64,000 bases of DNA from Rhizobium sp. R634 (GCF_002211305.1 NZ_LOKW01000001.1:620001-684000), one strand, 5' to 3'. Positions 52,655 through 60,650 are shown, numbered from the stretch's first letter. Notes: generated from the sequence alone by a model not told the origin. A program made the numbers and translations.

Positions 52655-53395
52655 ATGGCCGCACTGGGTCAGCGCGATGTTCATAACCTGCTGTTGAGAG
52701 CCCTTCCTGCTAGGGCCTTCGACATTCTCATCGCTGACGCCGAAACCATCGACCTGCCTGTCAAACACGTCCTGGTCGAAGCCGATCAGGTGAACGAGCA
52801 TGTCTGCTTCATTGAGAGCGGCCTTGCATCGATGGTGGCATCGAATGGCGAGGACGAGTCGGTCGAAGTCGGCCATATCGGCTATGAGGGCATAACGGGA
52901 TCGCATGTGGTCCTGAAGACGGATACGACGCCGAACCGGACCTTCATCCAGGTCGCCGGCGACGGCCTGCAGGTTTCCGTCGGAAATTTCAAACGCATGC
53001 TGGCGGAGTTTCCAGCCGCCAACGATCTGTTCCTCAACTATGTGCATTGCTGCGACATCCAGCTTGCGCAATCGGCGCTCGCCAACGGGCGCTACAACAT
53101 GCATGAGCGCCTCGCCCGCTGGCTGCTGATGTGCCATGATCGGCTTGATGGTAACGACCTGCCGCTGACTCATGAATTCCTGGCGCTCATGCTCGGTGTG
53201 CGCCGCTCGGGCGTGACGAACGAGTTGCATGTCATCGAAGGGCTGAGAGTGATCAGGTCGACCCGCGCCAACGTCCGGATCCTCGACAGGGAGCGGCTGG
53301 AAGAGATCGCGGCCGGCAGCTACGGCATCCCGGAGCGGGAATACGAACGTCTGATCGGCCTGCCGATCCGACGGTCCTCTACACGGAACGCCTGA
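52655..53395 (+). CDS. Crp/Fnr-family transcriptional regulator
   Basis: 246 residues behind CAGGAGACAGTCA. Sensor domain about 20-140 (CFIESGLASMVASNGEDES) and winged helix LTHEFLALMLGVRRSGVTNE near 176-195. The end SYGIPEREYERLIGLP is shared with the receiver-Crp fusion (SYGIPEAEYERLMGF) and the 55562 protein, showing a recent common family. Its 3' end overlaps the DUF6894 gene by 17 bases. Confidence 0.9.
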   Translation: MAALGQRDVHNLLLRALPARAFDILIADAETIDLPVKHVLVEADQVNEHVCFIESGLASMVASNGEDESVEVGHIGYEGITGSHVVLKTDTTPNRTFIQVAGDGLQVSVGNFKRMLAEFPAANDLFLNYVHCCDIQLAQSALANGRYNMHERLARWLLMCHDRLDGNDLPLTHEFLALMLGVRRSGVTNELHVIEGLRVIRSTRANVRILDRERLEEIAAGSYGIPEREYERLIGLPIRRSSTRNA

Positions 53396-53618
53396 AGGTC
53401 TCGATGAAGGGAACGATCAGGATGAGGGTGCCTTCTTCGTCGCAGATGTGAATCTTTCTCGCCGATATGTCTCTTCCGGCAAGAATTGCCTCGCTCATGA
53501 GGGCTCTCGCATCCTGCACGGCTTCCTGCCTGGCATCCTCGATCGTCGCCAGCTCCGAACCTTCCAAATCAGGGACCATGCCGGCCTCTGAAACGACGTT
53601 GAAGTAAAATCGTGGCAT
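53379..53618 (-). CDS. DUF6894 family small protein, 79 aa
   Basis: MPRFYFNVVSEAGMVPDLEG start, followed by ATIEDARQEAVQDARALM: the compact beta-alpha-beta pattern of DUF6894. ATG 53618 is chosen because family members begin MPR-F/Y-F; ATG 53630 is possible. A weak GGAAC-N19-TT element lies upstream. Common in rhizobia and methylobacteria; function unknown. Confidence 0.8.
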   Translation of the reverse strand: MPRFYFNVVSEAGMVPDLEGSELATIEDARQEAVQDARALMSEAILAGRDISARKIHICDEEGTLILIVPFIETFRRSV

Positions 53619-53714
53619 CAGCCGCCCCATTATTGAAGAAACAATGCCATAAGTTGCGGTAATGTTCCCGGGAAAAGCCCTCCAATCCCTCTCGTTTTCC
53701 TCAGGAATATCGAC

Positions 53715-54014
53715 TCAATGGGGTGCTTGCGCGGCTCCGGTTCCAATACGCGCCATCGCTGCCCGAAGGTCAAGAAGCTCCATAAGAATATTTTCCCAAT
53801 CTTCGTCGTCCGCTCTGGCGATCGGTATGACTGCAGCGGTGATCATCTGAAGCAGGCGATCGAGCGCCGGGGATCGATCGAACGCGCCGTGCGGCGCGCG
53901 ATCGCGCAGGCTCCTGATATCGTCGACGATCTCTCGCAGGGCTATCTGCCGATCCGCGAAATTGAGGCCGGAGGAAACCAGCCTGATCGACGCGCTTTGC
54001 CGGCTCCTATCCAT
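53715..54014 (-). CDS. Hypothetical protein, 99 aa
   Basis: From ATG 54014, which overlaps the upstream gene by eight bases. Mostly helical (IALREIVDDIRSLRDRAP, LLQMITAAVIPIARADDEDW, NILMELLDLRAAM). No domain recognised. Second gene of a coupled pair; the ribosome site is weak, consistent with translational coupling. Confidence 0.6.
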   Translation of the reverse strand: MDRSRQSASIRLVSSGLNFADRQIALREIVDDIRSLRDRAPHGAFDRSPALDRLLQMITAAVIPIARADDEDWENILMELLDLRAAMARIGTGAAQAPH

Positions 54015-54306
54015 CGTGATACGCCGCTTGTCCGGTTTTCCCGCGCGCGGCGGCGCAGGAGCCCGCATCCGAAGCGGGCGGCAGGTCCGACAGATCCAGA
54101 TGCATATGCCGCATCAGGCCGGCGAGCCTGTGCCTGTCCCGGATGCCGCATTCGAACCAGGAGACGAGCTCCCTGGCGACGTGTTCGGCTGCCGGGCTGT
54201 CGATCCCGCATGATCTTTCCCGGCACCATCCCTGGAGCACGGCGGTCAGCATCGCCAGATCATCGGGCTGCAGCGCCGGCTTGGTGATTCCCGCGTGCTG
54301 GATCAT
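54007..54306 (-). CDS. Hypothetical protein, 99 aa
   Basis: MIQHAGITKPALQPDDLAML start, then a helical region with HVARELVSWFECGIRDRHRL. This pattern (short protein with a QPDDLAML opening) is recurrent in rhizobia, also loosely echoed by the 55059 protein (HHLQAVLNVICREAG), so the two may be distant paralogues. GGGAGGGAGGCGCCCGA lies upstream of the ATG. Function unknown. Confidence 0.65.
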   Translation of the reverse strand: MIQHAGITKPALQPDDLAMLTAVLQGWCRERSCGIDSPAAEHVARELVSWFECGIRDRHRLAGLMRHMHLDLSDLPPASDAGSCAAARGKTGQAAYHDG

Positions 54307-54420
54307 TCGGGCGCCTCCCTCCCATTATATGCGACAATCCTAAACTTCGGGTCTTCGATTTCAACTGCTAGTGCGGAAGCGTACGGATCAGACAATCGGC
54401 ATGCCGATTCGGCGCAGCGG

Positions 54421-54445
54421 GGAACAAGGCCGACCTTCCGGGGTT
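54421..54445 (+). promoter_or_regulatory. EcfG/RpoE2 promoter candidate for the pseudo-receiver gene
   Basis: GGAAC, 17 bases, GTT, about 138 bases before the ATG at 54584. The long leader lowers confidence. Confidence 0.45.
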
Positions 54446-54583
54446 CGGCGGTAAGGGCAAAATCAACGTCGCATGACAGGCTCGGATATGGTAGGCACTG
54501 TACAGGCGCGGACCGCCTGATGCTTCGAACCGCACTGAACAGCATGATCGCCCCCCCAACGAGGATTACGATAGGCGTCCGCC

Positions 54584-54955
54584 ATGAAGTCCCTCAGCCC
54601 GGTCGCCGGCAAGACGATTCTGATCATCGGTGAGGCTGGCTTCCTTCCGGAGGATGCCAGGGCCGCACTGGTCGCGCTCCAGGCCGTGCTCGCCGGTCCC
54701 GTCGTCGTTTCCAGCGCGATGGAATGCCTGAGCGAAGGCCTGATGTTCGACGCTGTGATCATCGACATCGCGATCTCCGACGAGGCCATGCTCTGGTTGA
54801 ACGAATGGCTGGAGACGCGCCGGATTCCCTTCATCTTCGCTCATGACGAACGGTCGGCAACGCCGCCCGGCGGGTTCGTCGTCAGCGGGCGTCCTTCCGA
54901 TATCGACGCGATGATCGCCGCTTTGTTTGGGCGGGACCCATCCTATTATCATTAG
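54584..54955 (+). CDS. Degenerate receiver-like protein
   Basis: 123 residues with a CheY-like fold pattern. The acidic metal pair is replaced (ILIIGEAGFLPED), Asp61 is kept in VIIDIAISDE, and the conserved Lys is absent (VVSGRPSD). It therefore probably cannot be phosphorylated normally and may act as a decoy or protein-interaction module. Sequence similarity to the other receivers in the window is visible (RRIPFIFA after an LxVxL-type strand). Confidence 0.7.
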   Translation: MKSLSPVAGKTILIIGEAGFLPEDARAALVALQAVLAGPVVVSSAMECLSEGLMFDAVIIDIAISDEAMLWLNEWLETRRIPFIFAHDERSATPPGGFVVSGRPSDIDAMIAALFGRDPSYYH

Positions 54956-55058
54956 CTGTTCGGTTCCGTACAATTGGGGGACGAGGAGTTGTTTCGGCCT
55001 CATTCGAGTCCCATTATTAAAACTCGCGAATGACGGCCTCGGGAGCGGGGAAAACCTC

Positions 55059-55343
55059 ATGCTCGATTCTCAGTCTATTCATTTGAAAGCACTCGATTCG
55101 GCGGATCTCCACCATCTGCAGGCGGTTTTGAACGTGATCTGCCGCGAGGCGGGCAAGCCCTTGCGCGCGCCCGATATGCAGGAGATCGCGGCGCTGCTGA
55201 TCCGCCTCTACCGCCATGGCGTGACCGACGAAGAAAAGCTGCTCTCGGTCGGCAGGCTGGCGTCGGCGCAAACGGCGCCCTCCCCCGTCACGGCCGGTGC
55301 CGCCGGGCGAAAGAAAAATGGCCGGCCCCTCAAGCCAGCCTGA
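55059..55343 (+). CDS. Hypothetical protein, 94 aa
   Basis: ATG 55059 follows GGGAGCGGGG. Helical N-terminal part (LDSADLHHLQAVLNVICREA, MQEIAALLIRLYRHGVTDEE) and a basic C-terminus (GRKKNGRPLKPA). It precedes the 55357 gene by 13 bases on the same strand, so the two are probably cotranscribed. Function unknown. Confidence 0.7.
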   Translation: MLDSQSIHLKALDSADLHHLQAVLNVICREAGKPLRAPDMQEIAALLIRLYRHGVTDEEKLLSVGRLASAQTAPSPVTAGAAGRKKNGRPLKPA

Positions 55344-55356
55344 CGAGGAACAGCGC

Positions 55357-55539
55357 ATGAACGACAATGAAAAGCCGCGGGCCGACGTCGGGGGAGCCGA
55401 CAAGAAACCTGCCGAAACAGACAAAAACCCGCCGGCCGGTCCTCACGCCAAGGATCATCTCATCGACCAAAGCAAAACGCCGGGCGCCGGCTCGCTGCCC
55501 GAGAAGGACGAGCAGAGCATCAACTCGGGATCGGGCTGA
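55357..55539 (+). CDS. Small disordered protein, 60 aa
   Basis: ATG 55357 has GAGGAA about seven bases upstream. The product is rich in Asp, Lys, Pro and Gly (MNDNEKPRADVGGADKKPAE) and lacks hydrophobic residues, like hydrophilin-type stress proteins. It ends before the convergent Crp gene. Function unknown. Confidence 0.65.
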   Translation: MNDNEKPRADVGGADKKPAETDKNPPAGPHAKDHLIDQSKTPGAGSLPEKDEQSINSGSG

Positions 55540-55561
55540 CCCCGCCATCAACGCTCGCCTG

Positions 55562-56281
55562 TCAGCGTGCGAGATCCTTGCCGATCAGCCGCCGGTATTC
55601 CTCTTCGGCCGAGCCATAGGACCCATGCGCTTCTTCGATCAGGCCCCGCCGGTTGAGGATGACGATCTGCCGCCGCGTCGAGCGGATCAGCCCCTTGCCT
55701 TCGAGCAGATGCAGAGCAACGGTGACGCCGGCGCGGCGCACGCCGAGCATCACCGCCAGAAACTCATGTGTCAGCCAGATGGTCGCGCCATCGGTCCGGT
55801 CATGGACCATCAGCAGCCAGCGCGCCAGCCGCTCCTCCAGTTTGGCATGGCCGTTGGCAAGCACCGTGGAAGTCGTCTGCGCGAGCAGCGCCTGGACATA
55901 GGCAAGAAGCAGGCTGCGTAAGGGACGACTTTCCTCTATCGCGGCTGAAAGAACCGATGCCGGCAGCTTGAAGCCATGGCCGGAGACCTGCATGAATGTC
56001 CGGTTCGCCGATTGGACGCCGCCGAGAATGACCGCCGCGCCGGTCATGCCCTCGCGTCCGACGATGCCCACCTCGATATCGCGCCCGCCCGGGAAGCTCG
56101 CCACGATCGAGGCAAGCCCCGATTCGAGAATGTAGACGTCGTCGACCGGCCTGTTCTCAGTTTCAAGGATCAGAGGCACTTCGAGATCGACGGGCTCCAG
56201 ATGGGGCAGCAGAAGTTCGCGCTCCTGCGGCCCCATGGCGCGCAAAAGTTCATTCCGAAAACTCAATTCTTGATCGTTCAT
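55562..56281 (-). CDS. Crp/Fnr-family transcriptional regulator
   Basis: 239 residues from ATG 56281 (ATG 56287 two codons earlier is possible). Sensor domain about 15-140 with YILESGLASIVASFPGGRDI and winged helix LTHEFLAVMLGVRRAGVTVA about 170-190; C-terminal SYGSAEEEYRRLIGKD. Same subfamily as the four others in the window. No promoter of the general-stress type was found for it. Confidence 0.9.
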   Translation of the reverse strand: MNDQELSFRNELLRAMGPQERELLLPHLEPVDLEVPLILETENRPVDDVYILESGLASIVASFPGGRDIEVGIVGREGMTGAAVILGGVQSANRTFMQVSGHGFKLPASVLSAAIEESRPLRSLLLAYVQALLAQTTSTVLANGHAKLEERLARWLLMVHDRTDGATIWLTHEFLAVMLGVRRAGVTVALHLLEGKGLIRSTRRQIVILNRRGLIEEAHGSYGSAEEEYRRLIGKDLAR

Positions 56282-56394
56282 GTCCATCCGCGCATCGGTG
56301 ATAATGCGGCCCTTGCTGCGGGCGAACCTAACCATCTAGAATCATTGAGCAATACATTGTGCAATAGCGTACAGACAGGCGGGTTGGCGCGCGA

Positions 56395-57378
56395 TCAATT
56401 GCCACCTGCGGCAGTGGACCCGTCCAGCACTTGCGACATCCATATCTTCACGAGGCCGTTTGCCCTTGCCGCCAGCTTCGTCGGCAATCGGTTGAAGCCG
56501 TGCGGTGCTTCGGGGAAGACAACGTAGTTGGCATTGTTGCTTTGGCTCTGCCACCGCCTGAACATCGAAAGACTGTCGTCCTCGATCGGATCGAGCGCTC
56601 CCGCGATCAGCAAGGCGGGCGGCAGGCCCGAGAGATCGGCAAACAATGGGCCCTTCGCCTCGCGACCGGACAGGCTTGGCGTCAGCCGCTCGAGGTTGCG
56701 GAGCGCCGAAGGGGCATCGATCAGCAGGCTTCTGCCGGTCGACTGCCGAAGGCTTTCGGACCCGTCGAGATTGAAAGCGCCGCACATGGAAATAAACCCC
56801 ACAACGGGCTTGGCCTTGCCGCTCGCGCGAAGATGAAGGAGCGCTTCCGCTGCGAGATGTGCGCCTGAAGATTCACCGCCGAGTATGACCCGCTCAACCT
56901 CGAGCGTGGCAAGATGGTCGACCAGCCACTCGGCCGCGGCCTTGCAGTCGTCGACGGCAACGTCGAGCCGGTCGTCGATCGCATTATGAAAATCGACGCC
57001 GGCCACCAGCATCCGGCACTCTCTGGCGATTGGCTGGGTGATGCCGTCGTCGAGCCGGGCATTGCCCATCACCCAGGCGCCGCCATGGAAATGGATGTAA
57101 AGGCCGCGGCGGACCCCGTCGGGAAGGATCAGCCTGAGCCCGATCCGCCGGCCGTTGACGACGATAGTGCGCCCTATGGTGCGACTTCGGCGGAACAGTC
57201 GATCGGGAGACAGGCGCTGAAGCGTGCAAATGGCGGCCTGCGCCGCTTTGGCGTTCCAGCGCCGGTCGGTGTGATAGCGCGGGAGAAGGTCGAGGACCGC
57301 ATTCAGCTTGCGGGCGCCGCTGAGTTCCGCGCGGGTGAACACCGTCTCGCTATGGTGTCTCGCCGCCGCCTTCTTCAC
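56395..57378 (-). CDS. Alpha/beta hydrolase (HSL-type esterase)
   Basis: 327 residues. Oxyanion motif HGGAW at 98-102 (variant of HGGG), nucleophile Ser170 in GESSG, Asp263 (GALDPIED) and His293 (APHGF). No signal peptide. ATG 57378 overlaps the DUF4142 stop by four bases, so the two form an operon under a general-stress promoter. Carboxylester substrate unknown. Confidence 0.87.
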   Translation of the reverse strand: MKKAAARHHSETVFTRAELSGARKLNAVLDLLPRYHTDRRWNAKAAQAAICTLQRLSPDRLFRRSRTIGRTIVVNGRRIGLRLILPDGVRRGLYIHFHGGAWVMGNARLDDGITQPIARECRMLVAGVDFHNAIDDRLDVAVDDCKAAAEWLVDHLATLEVERVILGGESSGAHLAAEALLHLRASGKAKPVVGFISMCGAFNLDGSESLRQSTGRSLLIDAPSALRNLERLTPSLSGREAKGPLFADLSGLPPALLIAGALDPIEDDSLSMFRRWQSQSNNANYVVFPEAPHGFNRLPTKLAARANGLVKIWMSQVLDGSTAAGGN

Positions 57379-57872
57379 TTCGACGTCAGCCCCTGTATCT
57401 TGGTCAGGTGCATTCTGAGGTCCGGCAGGATCTTCTGCGATGCGCGCTTCAGGGCGCCGTCTGGACCGTTTCGTGAATAATCATGGAAAAGCGCCACGGC
57501 CTCCTGATGCGCCGCCACCTGCGTCGAAAGATAGGCCTGGTCGAGATTAGCCTGATCGCTTTGATTGAGTGCTTCAAGCTTCTTGTTGTGCTCGTCGTCC
57601 AGCGCGGCGGGCAAGCTGATGCCATCCTCCTTGGCGGCATCGGCAAGGGTAGCCCCCGCACGCTCATGATCCTTCAGCATGTCGCCCGCAAATTGCTTCG
57701 CATCTTCGGCTTTGCCTTTGGCAAGTTCGATCTTTGCTGCTTCCACCTCGAACATGTTTGCCATGGCGGCACGCGCAGCGAAGTCGGTTGCCTTTTGACG
57801 CGCAGCCTCGTCCGCCGCGAAGGCGGGCGCGGCGAGCAGGAATAGAAGGCAAAGCCTGAATGTCAGCGTCAT
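57375..57872 (-). CDS. DUF4142 periplasmic protein
   Basis: 165 residues from ATG 57872 (GGGAG seven bases upstream). Signal peptide LTFRLCLLFLLAAPAFAA, then a helical-bundle DUF4142 domain (ANMFEVEAAKIELAKGKAED, AKQFAGDMLKDHERA, AYLSTQVAAHQEAVALFHDY). The family resembles ferritin-like four-helix proteins and is often induced by osmotic stress in rhizobia. First gene of a two-gene unit with the esterase. Confidence 0.9.
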   Translation of the reverse strand: MTLTFRLCLLFLLAAPAFAADEAARQKATDFAARAAMANMFEVEAAKIELAKGKAEDAKQFAGDMLKDHERAGATLADAAKEDGISLPAALDDEHNKKLEALNQSDQANLDQAYLSTQVAAHQEAVALFHDYSRNGPDGALKRASQKILPDLRMHLTKIQGLTSK

Positions 57873-57915
57873 GATTGTTCTCCCGGTTGGGCTCGAGCCG
57901 TTGAAATGCGGTTCC

Positions 57916-57940
57916 AACATCCGGGGCGGGCGACGGTTCC
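57916..57940 (-). promoter_or_regulatory. EcfG/RpoE2 promoter candidate for DUF4142
   Basis: On the minus strand GGAAC (57940-57936), 17 bases, GTT (57918-57916), 44 bases before the start. It is back to back with the 57982 site on the other strand. Confidence 0.7.
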
Positions 57941-57981
57941 CGGCGCTGGGCGAGATCCGGCTTCGATTTCGCGAGCCTGAG

Positions 57982-58006
57982 GGAACCGCGGCAAGGCATC
58001 GTTGTT
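57982..58006 (+). promoter_or_regulatory. EcfG/RpoE2 promoter candidate for the YciF-like gene
   Basis: GGAAC, 17 bases, GTT (a second GTT gives a 14-base spacing), 27 bases before the ATG. Divergent from the DUF4142 promoter. Confidence 0.7.
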
Positions 58007-58032
58007 AGACCTCGCGAAAAAGGAGGCCCGAT

Positions 58033-58545
58033 ATGGCAGAGAATGAAATTCGCGACATCTTCGTCGTTGGCTTGAGAAACGCACACGCCATGGAAAACCA
58101 GGCGCTGAGCATCATGAAACCGCAGCTGAAGCGGATCGAGAACTATCCTGAAGTCGCCGACAAGCTCGATCAGCATATCCGCGAAACCGATGGTCAGATC
58201 GTCCGGCTGGAGGAGATCCTCGACGGCTTGAACGAGGATAACTCGACACTCAAGGACCTGGCGCTTTCCTTCAGTGGATCCATGGCGGCGCTCGGCCACA
58301 CGGTTGCCGGCGACGAAATCCTGAAGAACGCCTTTGCCAACTTCGCCTTCGAGAATTTCGAGGCTGCGGCCTACAAGTCGCTGCTCGTGATTGCCGAAGC
58401 CGGCGGATATGGCAACGCCGTGACGGGCCTTCAGGCAAATCTGGCTGAAGAGCTGGCGATGGCGGAATGGATCAACGACAATCTCGTCGCGCTGACGACA
58501 AAGTTCCTCTCGCTGCGCCAGGCGGGCGCGACGGCAAAGGTCTGA
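58033..58545 (+). CDS. YciE/YciF-family ferritin-like protein (DUF892)
   Basis: 170 residues behind AAAGGAGG. Four-helix ferritin-like bundle with the YciF opening IRDIFVVGLRNAHAMENQAL and metal-type Glu/His positions (AMENQA, HIRETDGQ, FENFEAAAY, AEELAMAEW). Related proteins bind a di-iron centre and are induced by osmotic or general stress. Followed three bases later by the MBL-fold gene, so cotranscribed. Confidence 0.9.
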   Translation: MAENEIRDIFVVGLRNAHAMENQALSIMKPQLKRIENYPEVADKLDQHIRETDGQIVRLEEILDGLNEDNSTLKDLALSFSGSMAALGHTVAGDEILKNAFANFAFENFEAAAYKSLLVIAEAGGYGNAVTGLQANLAEELAMAEWINDNLVALTTKFLSLRQAGATAKV

Positions 58546-58548
58546 GGC

Positions 58549-59433
58549 ATGGTCAATCAGCTTCCCTTGTCCGATGCCGACCTTGCGCCCGTCAGGAAAT
58601 CGGCTGACGGGACGAGCGTCATCGCGCCCGATCTTGCCTACCGAACGATGTCGATCGTCAACGTCGTCTTTTACGGCGATCCGACGAGGCCGGGTCCGTG
58701 GGTGCTGATCGATACCGGTCTTTCGACCTCGAGCGACCGCATCAGGGCCTGCGCCTCGCTGCGGTTCGGCGACAATGCTCGCCCTGCCGCCATCGTGATG
58801 ACCCATGCGCATTTCGATCACGCCGGTTCCGTCGAGAGCTTGGCAAGTCACTGGGACGTGCCGGTCTACGCGCATCCGCTGGAAAGACCATATCTGGAAG
58901 GACAGGCGTCCTATCCTCCAGCCGATCCGCTGGCCGGCGGCGGCGCCATGACCCTGCTTTCGCCGCTCTACCCACGCTCGCCTGTCGACGTGCGGGCGCG
59001 GCTGAAATCTCTGCCGTCCGACCAGACGGTTCCGGGGATGCCGGGGTGGAAATGGCTCCACACGCCCGGCCATTCGCCCGGCCACATCTCGTTGTGGCGC
59101 GAAAGCGATCGCACGCTGATCGCAGGCGACGCCATCATCACCACCGGCCAGGAATCAGCCTACGAGGCCATCGCGCGGACGCCTGAGATGCATGGGCCGC
59201 CACGCTATTTCACGCCTGATTGGGAAGAGGCGGAAAAATCGGTGGCGCTGCTGGCCTCGCTGGAGCCGGAACTGATCGTCTCCGGACACGGCCTGCCGGT
59301 GAAAGGGCAGATCGTGCGCGGCAAGCTGCGGCAGCTCGCGGCGAATTTCCGCGATATTGCCGTCCCCATAGGCGGGCGCTACGACCTTGATCCGGCAAAG
59401 CCCGGCAAGCCTGGCAACGACGCCTTCCGCTGA
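58549..59433 (+). CDS. Metallo-beta-lactamase-fold hydrolase
   Basis: 294 residues. Zinc motif THAHFDHAG with His86, His88, Asp90 and His91, a further His in HTPGHSPGH (about 169-173), metal-bridging Asp in LIAGDAIIT and a final His in VSGHGLP. The second ATG region and spacing place it in an operon with the YciF-like gene. Group resembles quorum-lactonase/glyoxalase II-like hydrolases; substrate unknown. Confidence 0.88.
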   Translation: MVNQLPLSDADLAPVRKSADGTSVIAPDLAYRTMSIVNVVFYGDPTRPGPWVLIDTGLSTSSDRIRACASLRFGDNARPAAIVMTHAHFDHAGSVESLASHWDVPVYAHPLERPYLEGQASYPPADPLAGGGAMTLLSPLYPRSPVDVRARLKSLPSDQTVPGMPGWKWLHTPGHSPGHISLWRESDRTLIAGDAIITTGQESAYEAIARTPEMHGPPRYFTPDWEEAEKSVALLASLEPELIVSGHGLPVKGQIVRGKLRQLAANFRDIAVPIGGRYDLDPAKPGKPGNDAFR

Positions 59434-59448
59434 CCTCCTGTTCCGACA

Positions 59449-59474
59449 GGAACCAAAGGCCGTGCCAAAGAGTT
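59449..59474 (+). promoter_or_regulatory. EcfG/RpoE2 promoter candidate for the Crp gene at 59564
   Basis: GGAAC, 18 bases, GTT, about 90 bases before the start. Confidence 0.6.
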
Positions 59475-59563
59475 TCAATTTTGCGGCCTAGGCCGGCAAG
59501 CCGGCCGTGGCAATAGAACTGGCGATACTGCCTCAACAGCCCCGCACTGACGGAGGGCGACCA

Positions 59564-60295
59564 TTGGCAGAGATGACACAGCCGAAGGAGAACCGCCTCC
59601 TCGCCCTCTTGCCGGAGGAGGAATACAGGGCCGTTGCGGCCCATCTCGCCCCCTGTGAAACCCCTCGCGGCTTCGTCATCGTCGAGGCAGATGCGCCGAT
59701 CGACTATGTCTACTTCCCGTGTACGGGGATCGGCTCCGTCATCAACGTCTCGCCCGAGGGCAATCGCGTCGAAGCGGGATTGTTCGGCCGCGACGGCTTT
59801 GCGCCGACGGCGGCTGCGATCGATGCCGGTGTCAGCATTTCGGAAGTCGCCGTCCAGGTGCCGGGCTTCGCCTACCGGCTGCCGCAGGCCCGGCTGCCGG
59901 ATCTGATGCGGACGCAGCCCGCTTTTGCCGGCCTCTTACACAAGGGCGTCCATGTCCTGGCGACCCAGGCCGGTTTTACCGCGCTTTCCAACGCGGTCCA
60001 TGAGATCAACGAACGCCTGGCGCGCTGGATATTGATGTGCCACGACAGGATCGACGGCGACAAGCTCGAGCTGACGCATGAGTTCATCGCGCTGATGCTG
60101 GCGGTCCGTCGCCCGAGCGTCACCACCGCCCTGCACATGCTGGAAGGAAACCATTTCATCCGCTCCCTCCGCGGCATGGTGATCGTCAGAGACCGCGCCG
60201 GCCTCGAGGAATTCGCCTCCGACGCCTACGGCAAGGCAGAGGAGGAGTACGAGCGGCTGATCGGGCCTTTGCGAAAATCGAAACGCCAGATCTGA
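59564..60295 (+). CDS. Crp/Fnr-family transcriptional regulator
   Basis: 243 residues. TTG 59564 is preferred because GGAGGG lies six bases upstream; ATG 59573 is too far from it, and GTG 59507 would add an unrelated extension. Sensor domain about 15-140 (YVYFPCTGIGSVINVSPEGN), winged helix LTHEFIALMLAVRRPSVTTA about 180-200. The recognition helix differs from the other four (AVRRPS instead of GVRR-S/A-G), so its DNA site may differ. A 31-residue membrane peptide gene follows. Confidence 0.88.
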   Translation: MAEMTQPKENRLLALLPEEEYRAVAAHLAPCETPRGFVIVEADAPIDYVYFPCTGIGSVINVSPEGNRVEAGLFGRDGFAPTAAAIDAGVSISEVAVQVPGFAYRLPQARLPDLMRTQPAFAGLLHKGVHVLATQAGFTALSNAVHEINERLARWILMCHDRIDGDKLELTHEFIALMLAVRRPSVTTALHMLEGNHFIRSLRGMVIVRDRAGLEEFASDAYGKAEEEYERLIGPLRKSKRQI

Positions 60296-60307
60296 AGGAG
60301 AGGAGAG

Positions 60308-60403
60308 ATGAACCACGAAGCAGATCGTCACGCCCTGATGATTTATATCGGAGCCGTGATGCTGGTTGGCCTTGTGATCGTGTTCGGCGTCGCGATGGCG
60401 TGA
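60308..60403 (+). CDS. 31-aa single-span membrane peptide
   Basis: ATG 60308 follows AAGGAGAGGAGAG. The peptide (MNHEADRHALMIYIGAVMLV then GLVIVFGVAMA) is a short hydrophilic head with one membrane helix. It lies 12 bases after the Crp stop, so it is probably cotranscribed. Too short for a domain match; resembles small membrane stress peptides only in general form. Confidence 0.6.
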   Translation: MNHEADRHALMIYIGAVMLVGLVIVFGVAMA

Positions 60404-60573
60404 AGCGCCGTAACGACCGGCCCACGAGCCCGTAAATGGCCCGAAGATGATCCGAACCGCAGGACGCGGAACGGCAGCGGCCTGCTTTTAAAAGCCGGCA
60501 GATCGCTCTTTTTGGTTCTATTTTTCCGGCATCTGCCTTTCCGGCAGACCAGAATCTGAGCATTTTAGAAAGT

Positions 60574-60583
60574 GCTGTACAGC
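60574..60583. promoter_or_regulatory. Palindrome upstream of the GntR gene at 60644
   Basis: GCTGTACAGC, ten bases, perfect. In a 240-base gap without genes; candidate operator or promoter element. Confidence 0.3.
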
Positions 60584-60638
60584 CCGGCCGGTGATTCCCA
60601 GCACGCAGCACGGGCTGGCACGGGCTTTGCTTTTCTTG

Positions 60639-60650
60639 CTTGTATGCAAG
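60639..60650. promoter_or_regulatory. GntR-type operator overlapping the regulator start
   Basis: CTTGTATGCAAG, near the TTGTATACAA consensus common for GntR/FCD regulators, covers the start codon at 60644. Binding there would block its own initiation. Confidence 0.45.

Noticed and set aside
53594..53645. GGAAC-N19-TT element upstream of DUF6894
   Set aside because: The -10 reads ATT rather than GTT and the spacing is at the limit, so it was not counted as a general-stress promoter.
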